Assembly (NCBI GenBank): GCA_964602655.1
Contig: CAZRSF010000019.1
Location: 24,201 to 88,200, forward strand
Direction: 5' to 3'
DNA length: 64,000 nt
DNA from: Moduliflexus sp964602655
Lineage (GTDB): Bacteria; Moduliflexota; Moduliflexia; Moduliflexales; Moduliflexaceae
Notes under the pieces: model-generated
Told to the model about the DNA's origin: nothing
The model's database searches: none
Seen by the model: only the letters and a program-made list of their open reading frames with translations
In this document: positions 53,456 to 62,910 of the stretch, piece after piece
Layout: the number at the start of each line of letters is the position of its first letter
Numbering within the stretch: the first letter of the stretch is position 1
Program-made: the position numbers and the translations under genes

Positions 53456-54216
53456 CAAGAACAGAAGTTATTCGAATTATCAAACAGGAACTTCCGACTA
53501 TTTACATGGAAGACGGCGAGATTCACCAGTTTATCCTGCAATTGGCGACTGGTCAATTTGCTGATAAACAAGAAACGGAAAGCCGCTTCGACCGTATGCT
53601 CAATGAACTCCGCCGCGATCGCGAAGAAAATACGCGACGATGGGAAGAAAATGCGCAACGATGGGAAGATGAGAATCAACGGTGGAAAGCTCATGAAGCA
53701 GAAGAGCAGCGGCGGTGGGATGCGCAGGAAAAAAAATGGGAAGAGAATCAGAAAAATATCAATTCCATGCTTGCTGAGATAAAAACGCTTTCCCGAAAAC
53801 ATGATGCCACGATTGGCGCATTAGGCGCTCGATGGGGATTGCATACCGAAGCGTCGTTCAGAAACGCCTTAAAAAGCATTCTGGAAGAATCGTTCGCCGT
53901 CAAGGTGCTGAATGTCAACGAATTCGACGATTCCGGCGAAGTATTCGGCTCGCCGGATCAAGTGGAAATTGACGTGATTATCAAAAATGGCGTGTTGATT
54001 TTGTGTGAGATCAAATCCTCGATGAGCCGTAACGATGTGTATATATTCAGCCGCAAAGTCGCCTTTTATGAAAGACGGCATTCGTGCAAAGCGACACGTA
54101 CGATGATTATCTCGCCCATGATAGAGGCGTATGCGAAAGTCATCGCGCAGAAGTTGGGGATTGAAATGTATTCGTATGCGGAAGATGTCGTCGAAGACGA
54201 GAGCGGCGCGATATGA
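53452..54216 (+). CDS. Coiled-coil PD-(D/E)XK nuclease-like protein (DUF3782 type)
   Basis: 254 residues. An N-terminal helical part is followed by a Trp/Glu/Arg-rich coiled coil (about 45-110, repeated RRWEENAQRWE units) and a C-terminal nuclease-like core: QVEIDVIIKNGVLILCEIKSS, which has the ExD...ExK pattern of PD-(D/E)XK enzymes. Such DUF3782 proteins are often found in many copies in filamentous bacteria, with unknown role. The start overlaps the aroA stop (ATGA), so it is translated with the aro genes although it has no obvious pathway function. Confidence 0.78.
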   Translation: MTRTEVIRIIKQELPTIYMEDGEIHQFILQLATGQFADKQETESRFDRMLNELRRDREENTRRWEENAQRWEDENQRWKAHEAEEQRRWDAQEKKWEENQKNINSMLAEIKTLSRKHDATIGALGARWGLHTEASFRNALKSILEESFAVKVLNVNEFDDSGEVFGSPDQVEIDVIIKNGVLILCEIKSSMSRNDVYIFSRKVAFYERRHSCKATRTMIISPMIEAYAKVIAQKLGIEMYSYAEDVVEDESGAI

Positions 54217-54273
54217 TGGTATGAAACCGATGCCGCCGCTATGCGGTTTGCATCTTATGAAAGGTACGAGTAT

Positions 54274-55272
54274 ATGAATTCATTCGGACGAGTATTTCGC
54301 GTCAGCATCTTTGGGGAATCGCACGGAAAAAGCGTCGGCATTTTGCTGGACGGCGTGCCTGCCGGTCTGCCGATTACGACGGACGATTTTCTGCCGGATT
54401 TGCAGCGGCGGCGGCCTGGCGCAAAAGGCACGACGCTGCGGCGGGAAGATGACATCGGCTTATTGAAAAGCGGCGTCTTTCAGGACAAAACGACCGGCGC
54501 ACCGCTGCTGATTCAATTCGAGAACAAAGACACCGATTCGTCGGCGTATGAGAATATCCGTCACAATCCGCGCCCCGGACATGGCGATTTTACGGCGTTT
54601 CACAAATACGGTGGGCAGAATGATTATCGCGGCAGCGGCCATTTCTCCGGGCGAATTACATTAGGCATTGTCGTCGCCGGAGTCATCGCCAAAAAACTCT
54701 TGACCGGAATGCAGATCGAAGCGACGCTGCTTGAAGCCGGAGGCAGCGATCAGATCGAACAAAACGTCGAGCGCGCGCTTGCGGACAACGATTCCATCGG
54801 CGCGATGATCGAATGCCGCATTACCGGAACGCCGATTGGCCTCGGCGAGCCATTTTTCGACTCGGCGGAATCCGTGATCAGCCATATCATTTTTGCCGTG
54901 CCCGGCATTCGCGGGTTAGAATTCGGCGCGGGCTTCGCGTCCGCGAAGATGCGCGGCTCGGAGTGCAACGATCCGATTCTCGACGCGAGCGGCGCGACCG
55001 CCAGCAATCATGCCGGAGGCATTAACGGCGGCATTACGAATGGCAACGAGATCGTGTTCCGCGTCGCCGTGAAGCCGACGTCCAGCATCGGGAAAGAGCA
55101 AACCACCATCAACCTGCAAAGCGGCGAACAAACGTCGCTGGTCGTGCATGGCCGCCATGACGCCTGTTTTGCGCTGCGTCTGCCAGTCGTCATCGAAGCG
55201 GCTGCCGCCATCGCCATGACAGATTTGATGATGTTAGAACAGCGTATTCCGCGAGTGCTTCGCAATAATTAA
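54274..55272 (+). CDS. aroC: Chorismate synthase
   Basis: 332 residues. It uses reduced FMN to turn EPSP into chorismate. FGESHGKSVGILLDGVPAG, LQRRRPG, NPRPGHGDFTAFHKYGG and GSGHFSGRIT are the conserved blocks, followed by MRGSECND and GGITNGNEIVFRVAVKPTSS. The enzyme is somewhat shorter than the 360-residue norm but no block is missing. The start at 54274 matches the family's first residues. Confidence 0.95.
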   Translation: MNSFGRVFRVSIFGESHGKSVGILLDGVPAGLPITTDDFLPDLQRRRPGAKGTTLRREDDIGLLKSGVFQDKTTGAPLLIQFENKDTDSSAYENIRHNPRPGHGDFTAFHKYGGQNDYRGSGHFSGRITLGIVVAGVIAKKLLTGMQIEATLLEAGGSDQIEQNVERALADNDSIGAMIECRITGTPIGLGEPFFDSAESVISHIIFAVPGIRGLEFGAGFASAKMRGSECNDPILDASGATASNHAGGINGGITNGNEIVFRVAVKPTSSIGKEQTTINLQSGEQTSLVVHGRHDACFALRLPVVIEAAAAIAMTDLMMLEQRIPRVLRNN

Positions 55273-55286
55273 AACCATTCGATTTT

Positions 55287-55319
55287 AGCCCTGTCAGGGT
55301 TTTACACCCTGGCTGGGCT
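55287..55319. repeat. Family D palindrome between aroC and pheA
   Basis: AGCCCTGTCAGGGT (55287-55300) faces ACCCTGGCTGGGCT (55306-55319), with one mismatch-type bulge. Same family as 26877 and 28736. Confidence 0.85.
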
Positions 55320-55352
55320 GATAAAAACCCTTCCGCATTGAGGATGATGAGT

Positions 55353-56435
55353 ATGAATAGTCACAAATTACGCGAATTACGCGAAGACATTGACCGGCTT
55401 GATTTCGAATTGCTGAAACTCTTGCGCACGCGCATGGAAACGGCGTTAAAAATCAGAAAATTCAAAAGCGCTGATGAGATTGTGGACGCCTCACGCGAGC
55501 AGCAGGTGATTGAGCGTGTCGTTCGGCAAACGCAATCGTTGGGCTTGTTGTCGCCCGAATTTGCCGAAGACCTGTTTAATAAAATCATGGAGGAAAGCCG
55601 CGCGATTCAGGCGAAAGGCCATCAATTGATCGGATTTCAAGGGGAACACGGCGCGTATAGCGAAGTGGCCGCCAGAGCCTATCATCCCGGCTTAGCGTAC
55701 ATCCCCTGCCCCGAATTTGCCGACGTGTTCGAAAGCGTCAGCAAAGGGTATCTGGATTTAGGGGTCGTGCCGGTCGAAAATACGTTAGGAGGCGCGATTA
55801 CGCAGGTCAACGAATTACTGATTGATACGGAGTTGCACATTATCGGCGAAATCAAACTCCCGATTCATCATTGCCTGCTCGCGCTGCCCGGCACGGATCA
55901 TCGCGAAATCCGCATGGCCTATTCGCATCCGCAAGGCTTGACGCAGTGCCGCGATTTTCTCCTGCGCAACCATCTTGAACCGCGCCCGTTCTATGATACA
56001 GCCGGTTCGGCTCGCATGTTGAGCGTTGACCGCCCGAAAGCCTCGGCGGCGATTGCCAGCGCGCTCTGCGCCGACATCTACAACCTGGAAGTGATCAAAG
56101 AACGCATCGAAGACCACGCGGAAAACAAGACCCGTTTTCTGATCATCTCCCGCGAGAAACCACAGGAACCGGGCACAAAATGTTCGATCATCTTTTCCGT
56201 GGCGCACCATGCCGGAGCGTTATTCGAAATCGTGCGCGTCTTCGCGGAATCGAATATCAACTTGACGCGCATCGAATCCATGCCGAATCGCGATAATCCG
56301 GGGAATTATTACTTCTTCCTCGATTTCGATGGCGTTCTTCACGAGGAAAAAATTCAACATGCCCTTGAGGTCGTGCAACAGCATACGATGATGTACAAAT
56401 TTCTCGGCTGGTACAAGGAGGTTGCTCCACAATGA
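55353..56435 (+). CDS. pheA: Bifunctional chorismate mutase / prephenate dehydratase (P-protein)
   Basis: 360 residues. Chorismate mutase helices about 1-90 (REDIDRLDFELLKLLRTRM), prephenate dehydratase about 95-275 (GEHGAYSEVAA, VPVENTLGGAI, and ENKTRFLII holding the catalytic Thr), and a C-terminal ACT domain about 285-355 with HHAGALFEI and RIESMPNRD. The usual ESRP of the Phe site reads ESMP. Several in-frame ATGs compete; 55353 has the best spacing from GAGGA. It overlaps tyrA. Confidence 0.95.
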   Translation: MNSHKLRELREDIDRLDFELLKLLRTRMETALKIRKFKSADEIVDASREQQVIERVVRQTQSLGLLSPEFAEDLFNKIMEESRAIQAKGHQLIGFQGEHGAYSEVAARAYHPGLAYIPCPEFADVFESVSKGYLDLGVVPVENTLGGAITQVNELLIDTELHIIGEIKLPIHHCLLALPGTDHREIRMAYSHPQGLTQCRDFLLRNHLEPRPFYDTAGSARMLSVDRPKASAAIASALCADIYNLEVIKERIEDHAENKTRFLIISREKPQEPGTKCSIIFSVAHHAGALFEIVRVFAESNINLTRIESMPNRDNPGNYYFFLDFDGVLHEEKIQHALEVVQQHTMMYKFLGWYKEVAPQ

Positions 56436-57211
56436 ATATCGCAGTGATTGGCGCAGGGCACATGGGAAGCTGGTTCGCTCAAGAACTGGCAAAAGAAGGG
56501 AATCAGGTCGCGATTTTCGATCTCGATCCGCAAAAAACAGAAGGCTTGTCAGGCGTTCGCGTGTTACGCGCGCTGGAAGAACTCCGCGCCGCCGCCCCGG
56601 ATGTGTTATTGAATGCCGTCAGCATCCGTCACACGATTGAGGCATTCAAAACGTGTATGCCGTATTTACCGGATCATTGCGTGCTGGTAGATGTGGCGTC
56701 GGTCAAAGGCGAACTCCCCAAATTCTATCAGCAAGGCCGTTTTCGGTACGTCTCGCTGCATCCGATGTTCGGGCCGACCTTTGCGAATGTTCAGCAACTG
56801 CAAGAAGAAAACGTGATTTTAATCACGGAGTCTGATCCAAATGTGAAAGAATTCTTCCGAGAATTCTTTGCGCGGAAAGAACTGAATATTTTTGATTTTT
56901 CCTTCAAAGCGCACGACCAGATGACGGCCTACTCGCTCAGCCTGCCGTTCGCGTCCACGCTCGTATTTGCGGCCTGCATGAAGAATACGACGGTCCCCGG
57001 CACGACCTTCAAACGACACTTGACGATTGCCAAAGGGCTGCTCTCGGAAGACGATCATCTGCTCGCCGAAATCCTGTTCAACGAGTACACGCTGGAACAA
57101 TTGGAACGTGTCACGGCGCGGCTCGAATTCATCAAACACGTCATCAAAGACCGCGACTACGACGAAGTCCGGCGTTTTTTCCAGCAGCTGCGCGAAAATA
57201 TCAATGCGTAG
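56432..57211 (+). CDS. tyrA: Prephenate dehydrogenase
   Basis: 259 residues. NAD motif GAGHMGSWFAQEL, then VDVASVKGELPKF, SLHPMFGPTF (with the conserved His) and AHDQMTAYSLSLPF. It converts prephenate to hydroxyphenylpyruvate for tyrosine. There is no ACT or mutase domain. The start overlaps the pheA stop (ATGA). It closes the aromatic run. Confidence 0.93.
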   Translation: MNIAVIGAGHMGSWFAQELAKEGNQVAIFDLDPQKTEGLSGVRVLRALEELRAAAPDVLLNAVSIRHTIEAFKTCMPYLPDHCVLVDVASVKGELPKFYQQGRFRYVSLHPMFGPTFANVQQLQEENVILITESDPNVKEFFREFFARKELNIFDFSFKAHDQMTAYSLSLPFASTLVFAACMKNTTVPGTTFKRHLTIAKGLLSEDDHLLAEILFNEYTLEQLERVTARLEFIKHVIKDRDYDEVRRFFQQLRENINA

Positions 57212-57213
57212 GG

Positions 57214-57256
57214 GCTGTCATTGCGAGGAGCGGCAACGCCATCCCGCAATGACAGC
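57214..57256. repeat. CTGTCATTGCG-type inverted repeat after tyrA
   Basis: GCTGTCATTGCG (57214-57225) faces CGCAATGACAGC (57245-57256). I recall very similar dispersed repeats in other bacterial genomes. Confidence 0.8.
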
Positions 57257-57282
57257 ACAACTCCAACAAAGGAGAGACGATC

Positions 57283-57693
57283 ATGCTATTATTCGAAAAC
57301 AACGATGTGGTGATTAGTCTTGACACAAGCGTTCCATGCTTAGAATGGATTGCGAAAAAGCCGGTGAGCAGCGAAACGTTCAGAGAATCGGAACTCGAAA
57401 GTCTGCGGTTCTACCGTCAATATAAACCGAAATATCCGACATTGGAATGGTTTGTTGACGCGCGAAAGATGCGCTCGTTGCTTCAAGAGGATGTGGAGTG
57501 GGTGACCGAGGAGATTTTGCCGCAATTCGAAGCCGCCGGATTGACCAAAGAAGTCTTTGTCATGCCGGAACAAGCGTTAGGGCGGTTCGTGGTCAAAGAC
57601 TATTCCGAAAAATCCAAAAGCGGCAAGGTGACGATTCGCATGTGCGCGTCCGCCGAAGAAGCCAAAGCCTGGCTGAAACAGCCTGAAGCATGA
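57283..57693 (+). CDS. SpoIIAA/STAS-like domain protein, distant third copy
   Basis: 136 residues. It has the same layout as the tandem pair at 31.8-32.7 kb: LEWFVDARKMRSL in place of KWLSDDR, EWVTEEILPQF in place of EWAHTEWF, and AEEAKAWLKQ at the end. The function is unknown. AAAGGAGAG precedes the ATG. It is 23 bp before the YjbR gene. Confidence 0.55.
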   Translation: MLLFENNDVVISLDTSVPCLEWIAKKPVSSETFRESELESLRFYRQYKPKYPTLEWFVDARKMRSLLQEDVEWVTEEILPQFEAAGLTKEVFVMPEQALGRFVVKDYSEKSKSGKVTIRMCASAEEAKAWLKQPEA

Positions 57694-57716
57694 CACGATA
57701 AAATCAAGGAAACTCT

Positions 57717-58076
57717 ATGGAACTTGAAGGTTTACGCGCCTATTTGATGCAGAAAAAGAGCGTGACGGAAGAAACGCCGTTCGGTCCGGACGCGCTTGTG
57801 TTTAAAGTCGCAGGCAAAATGTTTGCGCTGGTAGGCTGGCAAAGCTCGCCGCTGCGCCTCTCTCTCAAATGCGATCCGGACGATGCATTAGCGCTGCGCG
57901 ACATGTATCCCGCCGTGCAGCCCGGCTATTATCTCAACAAAAAGCACTGGAATACGATCACGTTAGACGGCACGATTCCTGAGACAGACGTGTTGAAGAT
58001 GATTGACGACTCGTACCGCTTGGTCGTCAAATCGCTGAAAAAAGCCGAGCGCGACGAATTGCTTGCGGAATCCTGA
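57717..58076 (+). CDS. MmcQ/YjbR-family protein
   Basis: 119 residues. The family pattern is clear: SVTEETPFGPDALVFKVAGKMFALV, LKCDPDDALALRDMYPAVQPGYYLNKKHWNTI and SYRLVVKSLKK. YjbR proteins have a CyaY-like fold with double-wing character; the cellular role is not settled. AAGGAA precedes the ATG. Confidence 0.88.
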   Translation: MELEGLRAYLMQKKSVTEETPFGPDALVFKVAGKMFALVGWQSSPLRLSLKCDPDDALALRDMYPAVQPGYYLNKKHWNTITLDGTIPETDVLKMIDDSYRLVVKSLKKAERDELLAES

Positions 58077-58153
58077 TCTGCGCGAGGCGTCGCAACGATG
58101 CGAGGCGGGAAACGGCAGAACATCGCAGAAGAGAAAAAAAGCGGATTTTCATA

Positions 58154-58182
58154 TTGACATCAAACGACAACTGCGCTATTTC
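58154..58182 (+). promoter_or_regulatory. Promoter for the binding-protein/receiver fusion gene
   Basis: TTGACA at 58154-58159, 17 bp, TATTTC at 58177-58182; about 100 bp before the ATG. Confidence 0.5.
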
Positions 58183-58282
58183 AGATGATAGAGACATCGT
58201 TGGTTATATCACTCATCAGGAGACTGCTGCGAAAGGAGGAAAAGGTAATCCCTAACCAGTCAGGCGATTATCTTCAAGAATT

Positions 58283-59674
58283 ATGGCTGAAAAATTCGAC
58301 ATTTGGGGAGTGCACGATCCGAATATCTCCGCGCAACTTGCGTTAGCGTTGAAATTAGACCTCTTTCGAAAAGAAGTCGGCCTTGAAGTCGGCTGCCGCT
58401 TTATCGAATCCGGCACCACCATGCCGAAAGATGTCTTAGACGCCGAGCAGCCGCCGTTTGCGATTATTCAAACGCCAATTACCGGCATTCTCCTCCACGA
58501 TAAAGGATTCAGCACGAAAATTATTGCGCCGTTAGCCGATATTGCCGGGACGCAGCAGGTGGTGATTCGCCCTGACAGCGAGATTTCTGCGCCGAAAGAT
58601 CTGCAAGGCAAGCGCCTCGGCATGGCGAAAGGCGCGGCGGTCTATATCGCGATTCTGAACATGGCGAAAGATTATCAGGTTGATTTGGATCAAACCTACT
58701 TCATCAATCTCCTGCCCAGCGACCAAATTACGGCATTCAAAGAGCGCCGGCTCGATGCGATTGCCTGTTGGGAACCCTGGACCTCCGAGGCCGTCGCCGC
58801 GGGCGGACAATTTTATTTTTCCGGCAATCAGTCCGCAGTTCCCGGCATGAACGGGCCAGTCAATTGGCTCGTCAATCAAAGCTGCCTGATGGTGCCGGAT
58901 GCGAATATCGAACAACGCCCGGATGTGTTGATTTCGATCCTGAAAGTGCTGAAAAAAGCGACCGACATGATCAATAACAAATTCGATGATGTCGTGAATC
59001 TGCTGGCTGATTTTTTTCAGAAGTCCCCGGAAGATCTGGCAGCCATCATGCGGAAAAATAACTATGCCATGACGATAGATACGCTGTTTCGCATCGGCGT
59101 GTTGAGTTTCCGGGATTTTCTCTATGAAAACGGTCGCGTCTCGATCCGTTTTACGGAAGATCAACTCTACCGCACTGACATTCTGCGGGAAGTTGACCCG
59201 AAATTAGTCTCGCTGCGCTCCTCCACCGCATTGCGAGGCGACTTTTTCGAGAAAGATCACATGTATTTCCGGCGAGACGGGCGTTTTCAAGGCGATTTGT
59301 CGTCGCTGCGTTTTTTGCTGGCCGATGATTCCCGCGTGGTGCGAACATTCCTGAACCAGACCTTAGACCTGCTCGGCGCAGAGAAACTCGGCGAGGCGAC
59401 CAACGGCAGCGAAGCCATCGAGATGTTTACGCGCCTCCGCCCGAATTTCATGACGATGGATTTGGCGATGCCGGGCTTGAGCGGCGTGGACGCCATTCGC
59501 CAGATTCTTGAGATGGACCCGACCGTCAACATCATCGTGATCAGCGGCCTGGATATGGAAGAAGTGCGGGAAGAAGTCTTCAAACTCGGCGTGAGAATGT
59601 TTATCAAAAAGCCGTTCAATCCGCAAAAAGCGGCGGATGTCATCCGGGCGCTGGTCAATAAGTCGGCGGCGTAA
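58283..59674 (+). CDS. Fusion of an NMT1/SsuA-type binding domain with a CheY-like receiver
   Basis: 463 residues in one frame. Residues about 1-300 are a NitT/TauT-type solute-binding fold: QGKRLGMAKGAAVYIAILNMA, ITAFKERRLDAIACWEPWTSEAVAAGG, and VNQSCLMVPDANIEQRPDVLISIL. There is no signal peptide or membrane segment, so the domain should stay in the cytoplasm, unlike its periplasmic relatives. After a linker (about 300-335) comes a complete receiver domain: LLADDSRVVR, MTMDLAMPGLSG with the phospho-acceptor Asp, IVISGLD, and FIKKPFN. This may couple sensing of a small ligand to phospho-signalling. No ATG-proximal Shine-Dalgarno sequence is strong. Confidence 0.88.
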   Translation: MAEKFDIWGVHDPNISAQLALALKLDLFRKEVGLEVGCRFIESGTTMPKDVLDAEQPPFAIIQTPITGILLHDKGFSTKIIAPLADIAGTQQVVIRPDSEISAPKDLQGKRLGMAKGAAVYIAILNMAKDYQVDLDQTYFINLLPSDQITAFKERRLDAIACWEPWTSEAVAAGGQFYFSGNQSAVPGMNGPVNWLVNQSCLMVPDANIEQRPDVLISILKVLKKATDMINNKFDDVVNLLADFFQKSPEDLAAIMRKNNYAMTIDTLFRIGVLSFRDFLYENGRVSIRFTEDQLYRTDILREVDPKLVSLRSSTALRGDFFEKDHMYFRRDGRFQGDLSSLRFLLADDSRVVRTFLNQTLDLLGAEKLGEATNGSEAIEMFTRLRPNFMTMDLAMPGLSGVDAIRQILEMDPTVNIIVISGLDMEEVREEVFKLGVRMFIKKPFNPQKAADVIRALVNKSAA

Positions 59675-59894
59675 CCTCAATAAGCAGCATGAAATTTTCA
59701 GGCCAAACATCATGGCGATGTTTGGTCTGTTCTGTTTTAGGGATCAACACCCACTTTCCACGACTTTGCGGATAATTGAACGCACCAATGTAAATGTTCG
59801 ACCCCATGTAAAGCGATTGCACCGAAAAACGATCTGCTTTTCTCAAGATGAGACGATCCATGACACGGTCATTGGCCTCTATATCGAACGGCAT
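59655..59894 (-). CDS. Possible small ORF of unknown function
   Basis: 79 codons; composition is protein-like (SLYMGSNIYIGAFNYPQSRGKW), but there is no ribosome site and the 3' end overlaps the preceding gene by 20 bp on the other strand. Family not recognised. Confidence 0.25.
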   Translation of the reverse strand: MPFDIEANDRVMDRLILRKADRFSVQSLYMGSNIYIGAFNYPQSRGKWVLIPKTEQTKHRHDVWPENFMLLIEVTPPTY

Positions 59895-60010
59895 TATTAG
59901 AAGAATTTTTCTTATGCGAAATCATCGCATCGTCAACGGGTTTAGCCCACTACCCGAAATCCCTGCAAATACTGTCAAGAAAAAAGGCATCCGCATGACC
60001 TGGTAACGCG

Positions 60011-60067
60011 GTAGGTCGAAACTACAGTTTCGATCTACGAAAAAAAATTTCCGCCCGCTTCGCGGGC
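60011..60067. repeat. Two hairpins in the spacer before the FGE-like genes
   Basis: GTAGGTCGAAACT (60011-60023) faces AGTTTCGATCTAC (60026-60038); then GCCCGC-TTC-GCGGGC near 60053-60067. The first resembles the unit before pup. The rest of 59895-60118 shows nothing else. Confidence 0.7.
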
Positions 60068-60118
60068 AGGAGAGGGTAAAGCAAACAGGGTACAGGAAAA
60101 AGAGAAGAGTGCCGAGGG

Positions 60119-61021
<903 letters not shown>

Positions 61022-61214
61022 CTCTGTCTCCTTTGTGAGATCATCGGCCTGGCGCAATTTCGATCATCACGCCAGACCGATGAAAATTGTTTCCGCCTTC
61101 GCGACGGTCTGAATATCGTTTGTTCCCGCCACAGGAGAACTCACCGCCCGTAAGGCTTTCAGTATAAGCACAGCCAGTATTCAGCCATTTTCCGCCCGCC
61201 CCCAAAAAATTTTC

Positions 61215-61236
61215 GACAGAGGGCAAGTCCTCTGTC
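61215..61236. repeat. GACAGAGG hairpin between the two FGE-like genes
   Basis: GACAGAGG (61215-61222) faces CCTCTGTC (61229-61236). The remainder of 61022-61278 holds no gene. Confidence 0.7.
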
Positions 61237-61278
61237 CCCCTCTGCAAAAGCGCAAAAAGGGCAACAGGACAAGAGTCC

Positions 61279-62163
61279 TCACCGCACTACCACGACGCGA
61301 AACCCGATGAAGATTTCCTGATAAGCAGGTTCGCGCCTGAGGCGGAAGGCACAGCGCGCGAAGCTCGGTTGAAAGTTCCACGACCCGCCACGCAGCACTT
61401 TCTCCTTATTATCGTCTAAACGTCCATACGCGCTGCCGTCTGTCGGCGTTTCACTGTAACTCGCATAGGTATCCTGACACCATTCAAAGACATTGCCGTG
61501 CATGTCGTACAGGCCGAACGCATTCTTCGGAAAACTCCCGACGTCCGTCGTCTGCTCACGATAGACACCCTGTTGACCGTCGCCATACACATAATTGCCA
61601 TTGTAATTCGCCTGATCCGTGCTGATGGTCTCGCCGAAAGAAAATGGCGTCGTCGTTCCGGCGCGGCAGGCGTATTCCCATTCCGCCTCAGAGGGCAGAC
61701 GAAATTGTAGAGACGCACGGCCGTGCGTCTCTACGGTCGCATTCAATTTTTGCAAAAAACCCTGCGTATCGTCCCACGACACGTTTTCGACCGGATAGAC
61801 AAATGAGCTTTTGCCTGTCGTGTTTTCAGTGAAAAACGATGGATTCTCTCCCATAATTTTTTCCCATTGCGCCTGCGTCACTTCGTATTTCCCCATCCAA
61901 AAGCCTTTGACCGTCACCGGATGGTGTTCATAATCGTCAATGCCTTCTTCCTTCGAGCCGCGCCCCATCAAGAATTCGCCGCCCGGCACATAGACGAATT
62001 CCATGTTGGTACTCTCTTCTTTGCAGGTTGCGCCTGGCGTTTCATTGTCCCAACAGGACGCCGAGCGCGACGCCGTTTCCTTCTCGTTCGAAGAAGATGT
62101 GTCACAGCTGCCGATAAGCAGCGCTGAACAGAATGCCATGATTGTGATATATCCTCGTTTCAT
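61279..62163 (-). CDS. Lipoprotein with FGE-sulfatase (SUMF1-type) domain, tandem copy B
   Basis: 294 residues, a close paralog of copy A, with identical leader sequence around the start (MKRGYITIMAFCSALLIG). It has an intact lipobox (LIGSC), so it should be lipid-anchored. FGE-fold signatures: MEFVYVPGGEFLMG, GFWMGKYEVTQAQWEKIMG, FRLPSEAEWEYACRAGT, NAFGLYDMHGNVFEW, LRGGSWNF. One Cys is present in the catalytic region (FARCAFRL) but not the pair needed for oxidation, so enzymatic activity is doubtful. A 28-bp palindrome is read in frame at the same site as in copy A. Confidence 0.88.
   Translation of the reverse strand: MKRGYITIMAFCSALLIGSCDTSSSNEKETASRSASCWDNETPGATCKEESTNMEFVYVPGGEFLMGRGSKEEGIDDYEHHPVTVKGFWMGKYEVTQAQWEKIMGENPSFFTENTTGKSSFVYPVENVSWDDTQGFLQKLNATVETHGRASLQFRLPSEAEWEYACRAGTTTPFSFGETISTDQANYNGNYVYGDGQQGVYREQTTDVGSFPKNAFGLYDMHGNVFEWCQDTYASYSETPTDGSAYGRLDDNKEKVLRGGSWNFQPSFARCAFRLRREPAYQEIFIGFRVVVVR
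61707..61734. repeat. In-frame palindrome in FGE-like copy B
   Basis: A perfect 28-bp palindrome, left arm GTAGAGACGCACGG. It lies at the same codon position and has the same length as the core of the palindrome in copy A, with different but paired inner bases. Confidence 0.93.
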
Positions 62164-62351
62164 CTCTGTCTCCTTTGTGAAATAGACATCTTTCCTGAAT
62201 AATGATAAACATATCAGGCATAACGCATATTCACTCATCCTGCGATAAGATTCCAGGTCAACCCAACATGCCTGTGTTTGCCTCGATACGTGTCTTTGAC
62301 AATGCGAAAAATTTTACAACGCCATAAAAGTAATGAAAACTTCAGATTCTC

Positions 62352-62906
62352 CTACGGAGGCTGGACAGTAAAGAATGCCCGTTCATAGGGCGATAATTGA
62401 TCAAGATGCTTTGCAAAACCACTCCCGGAGATATCAATATCGGACAACACCTTTTCCGATGTGTTATATACGCTAAAATTGGCTTCTTGTTCGTGACGTC
62501 TGGCTTCTAAGAGCATTTGATACCAACCAAATCCAATGGTGGCGCATATCAACAGGCATGTGAACAGGATTTTCCACTTTTTTTGTATGCACCGATCCGC
62601 ATAAAACGTATACAACGCCAACGGCAGGCCAACGCAACTCAAAAGGATTTCTTCAGCCGATAAAAAAAAGAAGCCCAAAATAACCCATAGCCCCCTGCTG
62701 AGTTCAGGGGCGGCAGGAGGAAAAATTGAGGCAAATACTCCTTCTAAAATCGCGAGAATCACAATAATAATAGGGCTAAGTATCTGCCATAGAAAAATCC
62801 GAAGAAGGATACGACGATTTTTTTGAGCTTTGTTATACCTTTTTATCAGAATAAACCCTTCAAGGATGATAATCCCAACTATTATTTCGCATAGTAAAAT
62901 AAACAT
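62352..62906 (-). CDS. Integral membrane protein of unknown function
   Basis: 184 residues from the ATG at 62906, or 191 from 62927, which would overlap the upstream stop. Four hydrophobic segments (IIVGIIILEGFILI, ILSPIIIVILAILEGVF, VILGFFFLSAEEILLSCVGLPLALY, ILFTCLLICATIGFGW) and a soluble C-terminal tail of about 50 residues. I do not recognise the family. It follows the radical SAM gene by 4 bp and is AT-richer than its neighbour. Confidence 0.65.
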   Translation of the reverse strand: MFILLCEIIVGIIILEGFILIKRYNKAQKNRRILLRIFLWQILSPIIIVILAILEGVFASIFPPAAPELSRGLWVILGFFFLSAEEILLSCVGLPLALYTFYADRCIQKKWKILFTCLLICATIGFGWYQMLLEARRHEQEANFSVYNTSEKVLSDIDISGSGFAKHLDQLSPYERAFFTVQPP

Positions 62907-62910
62907 TAGC

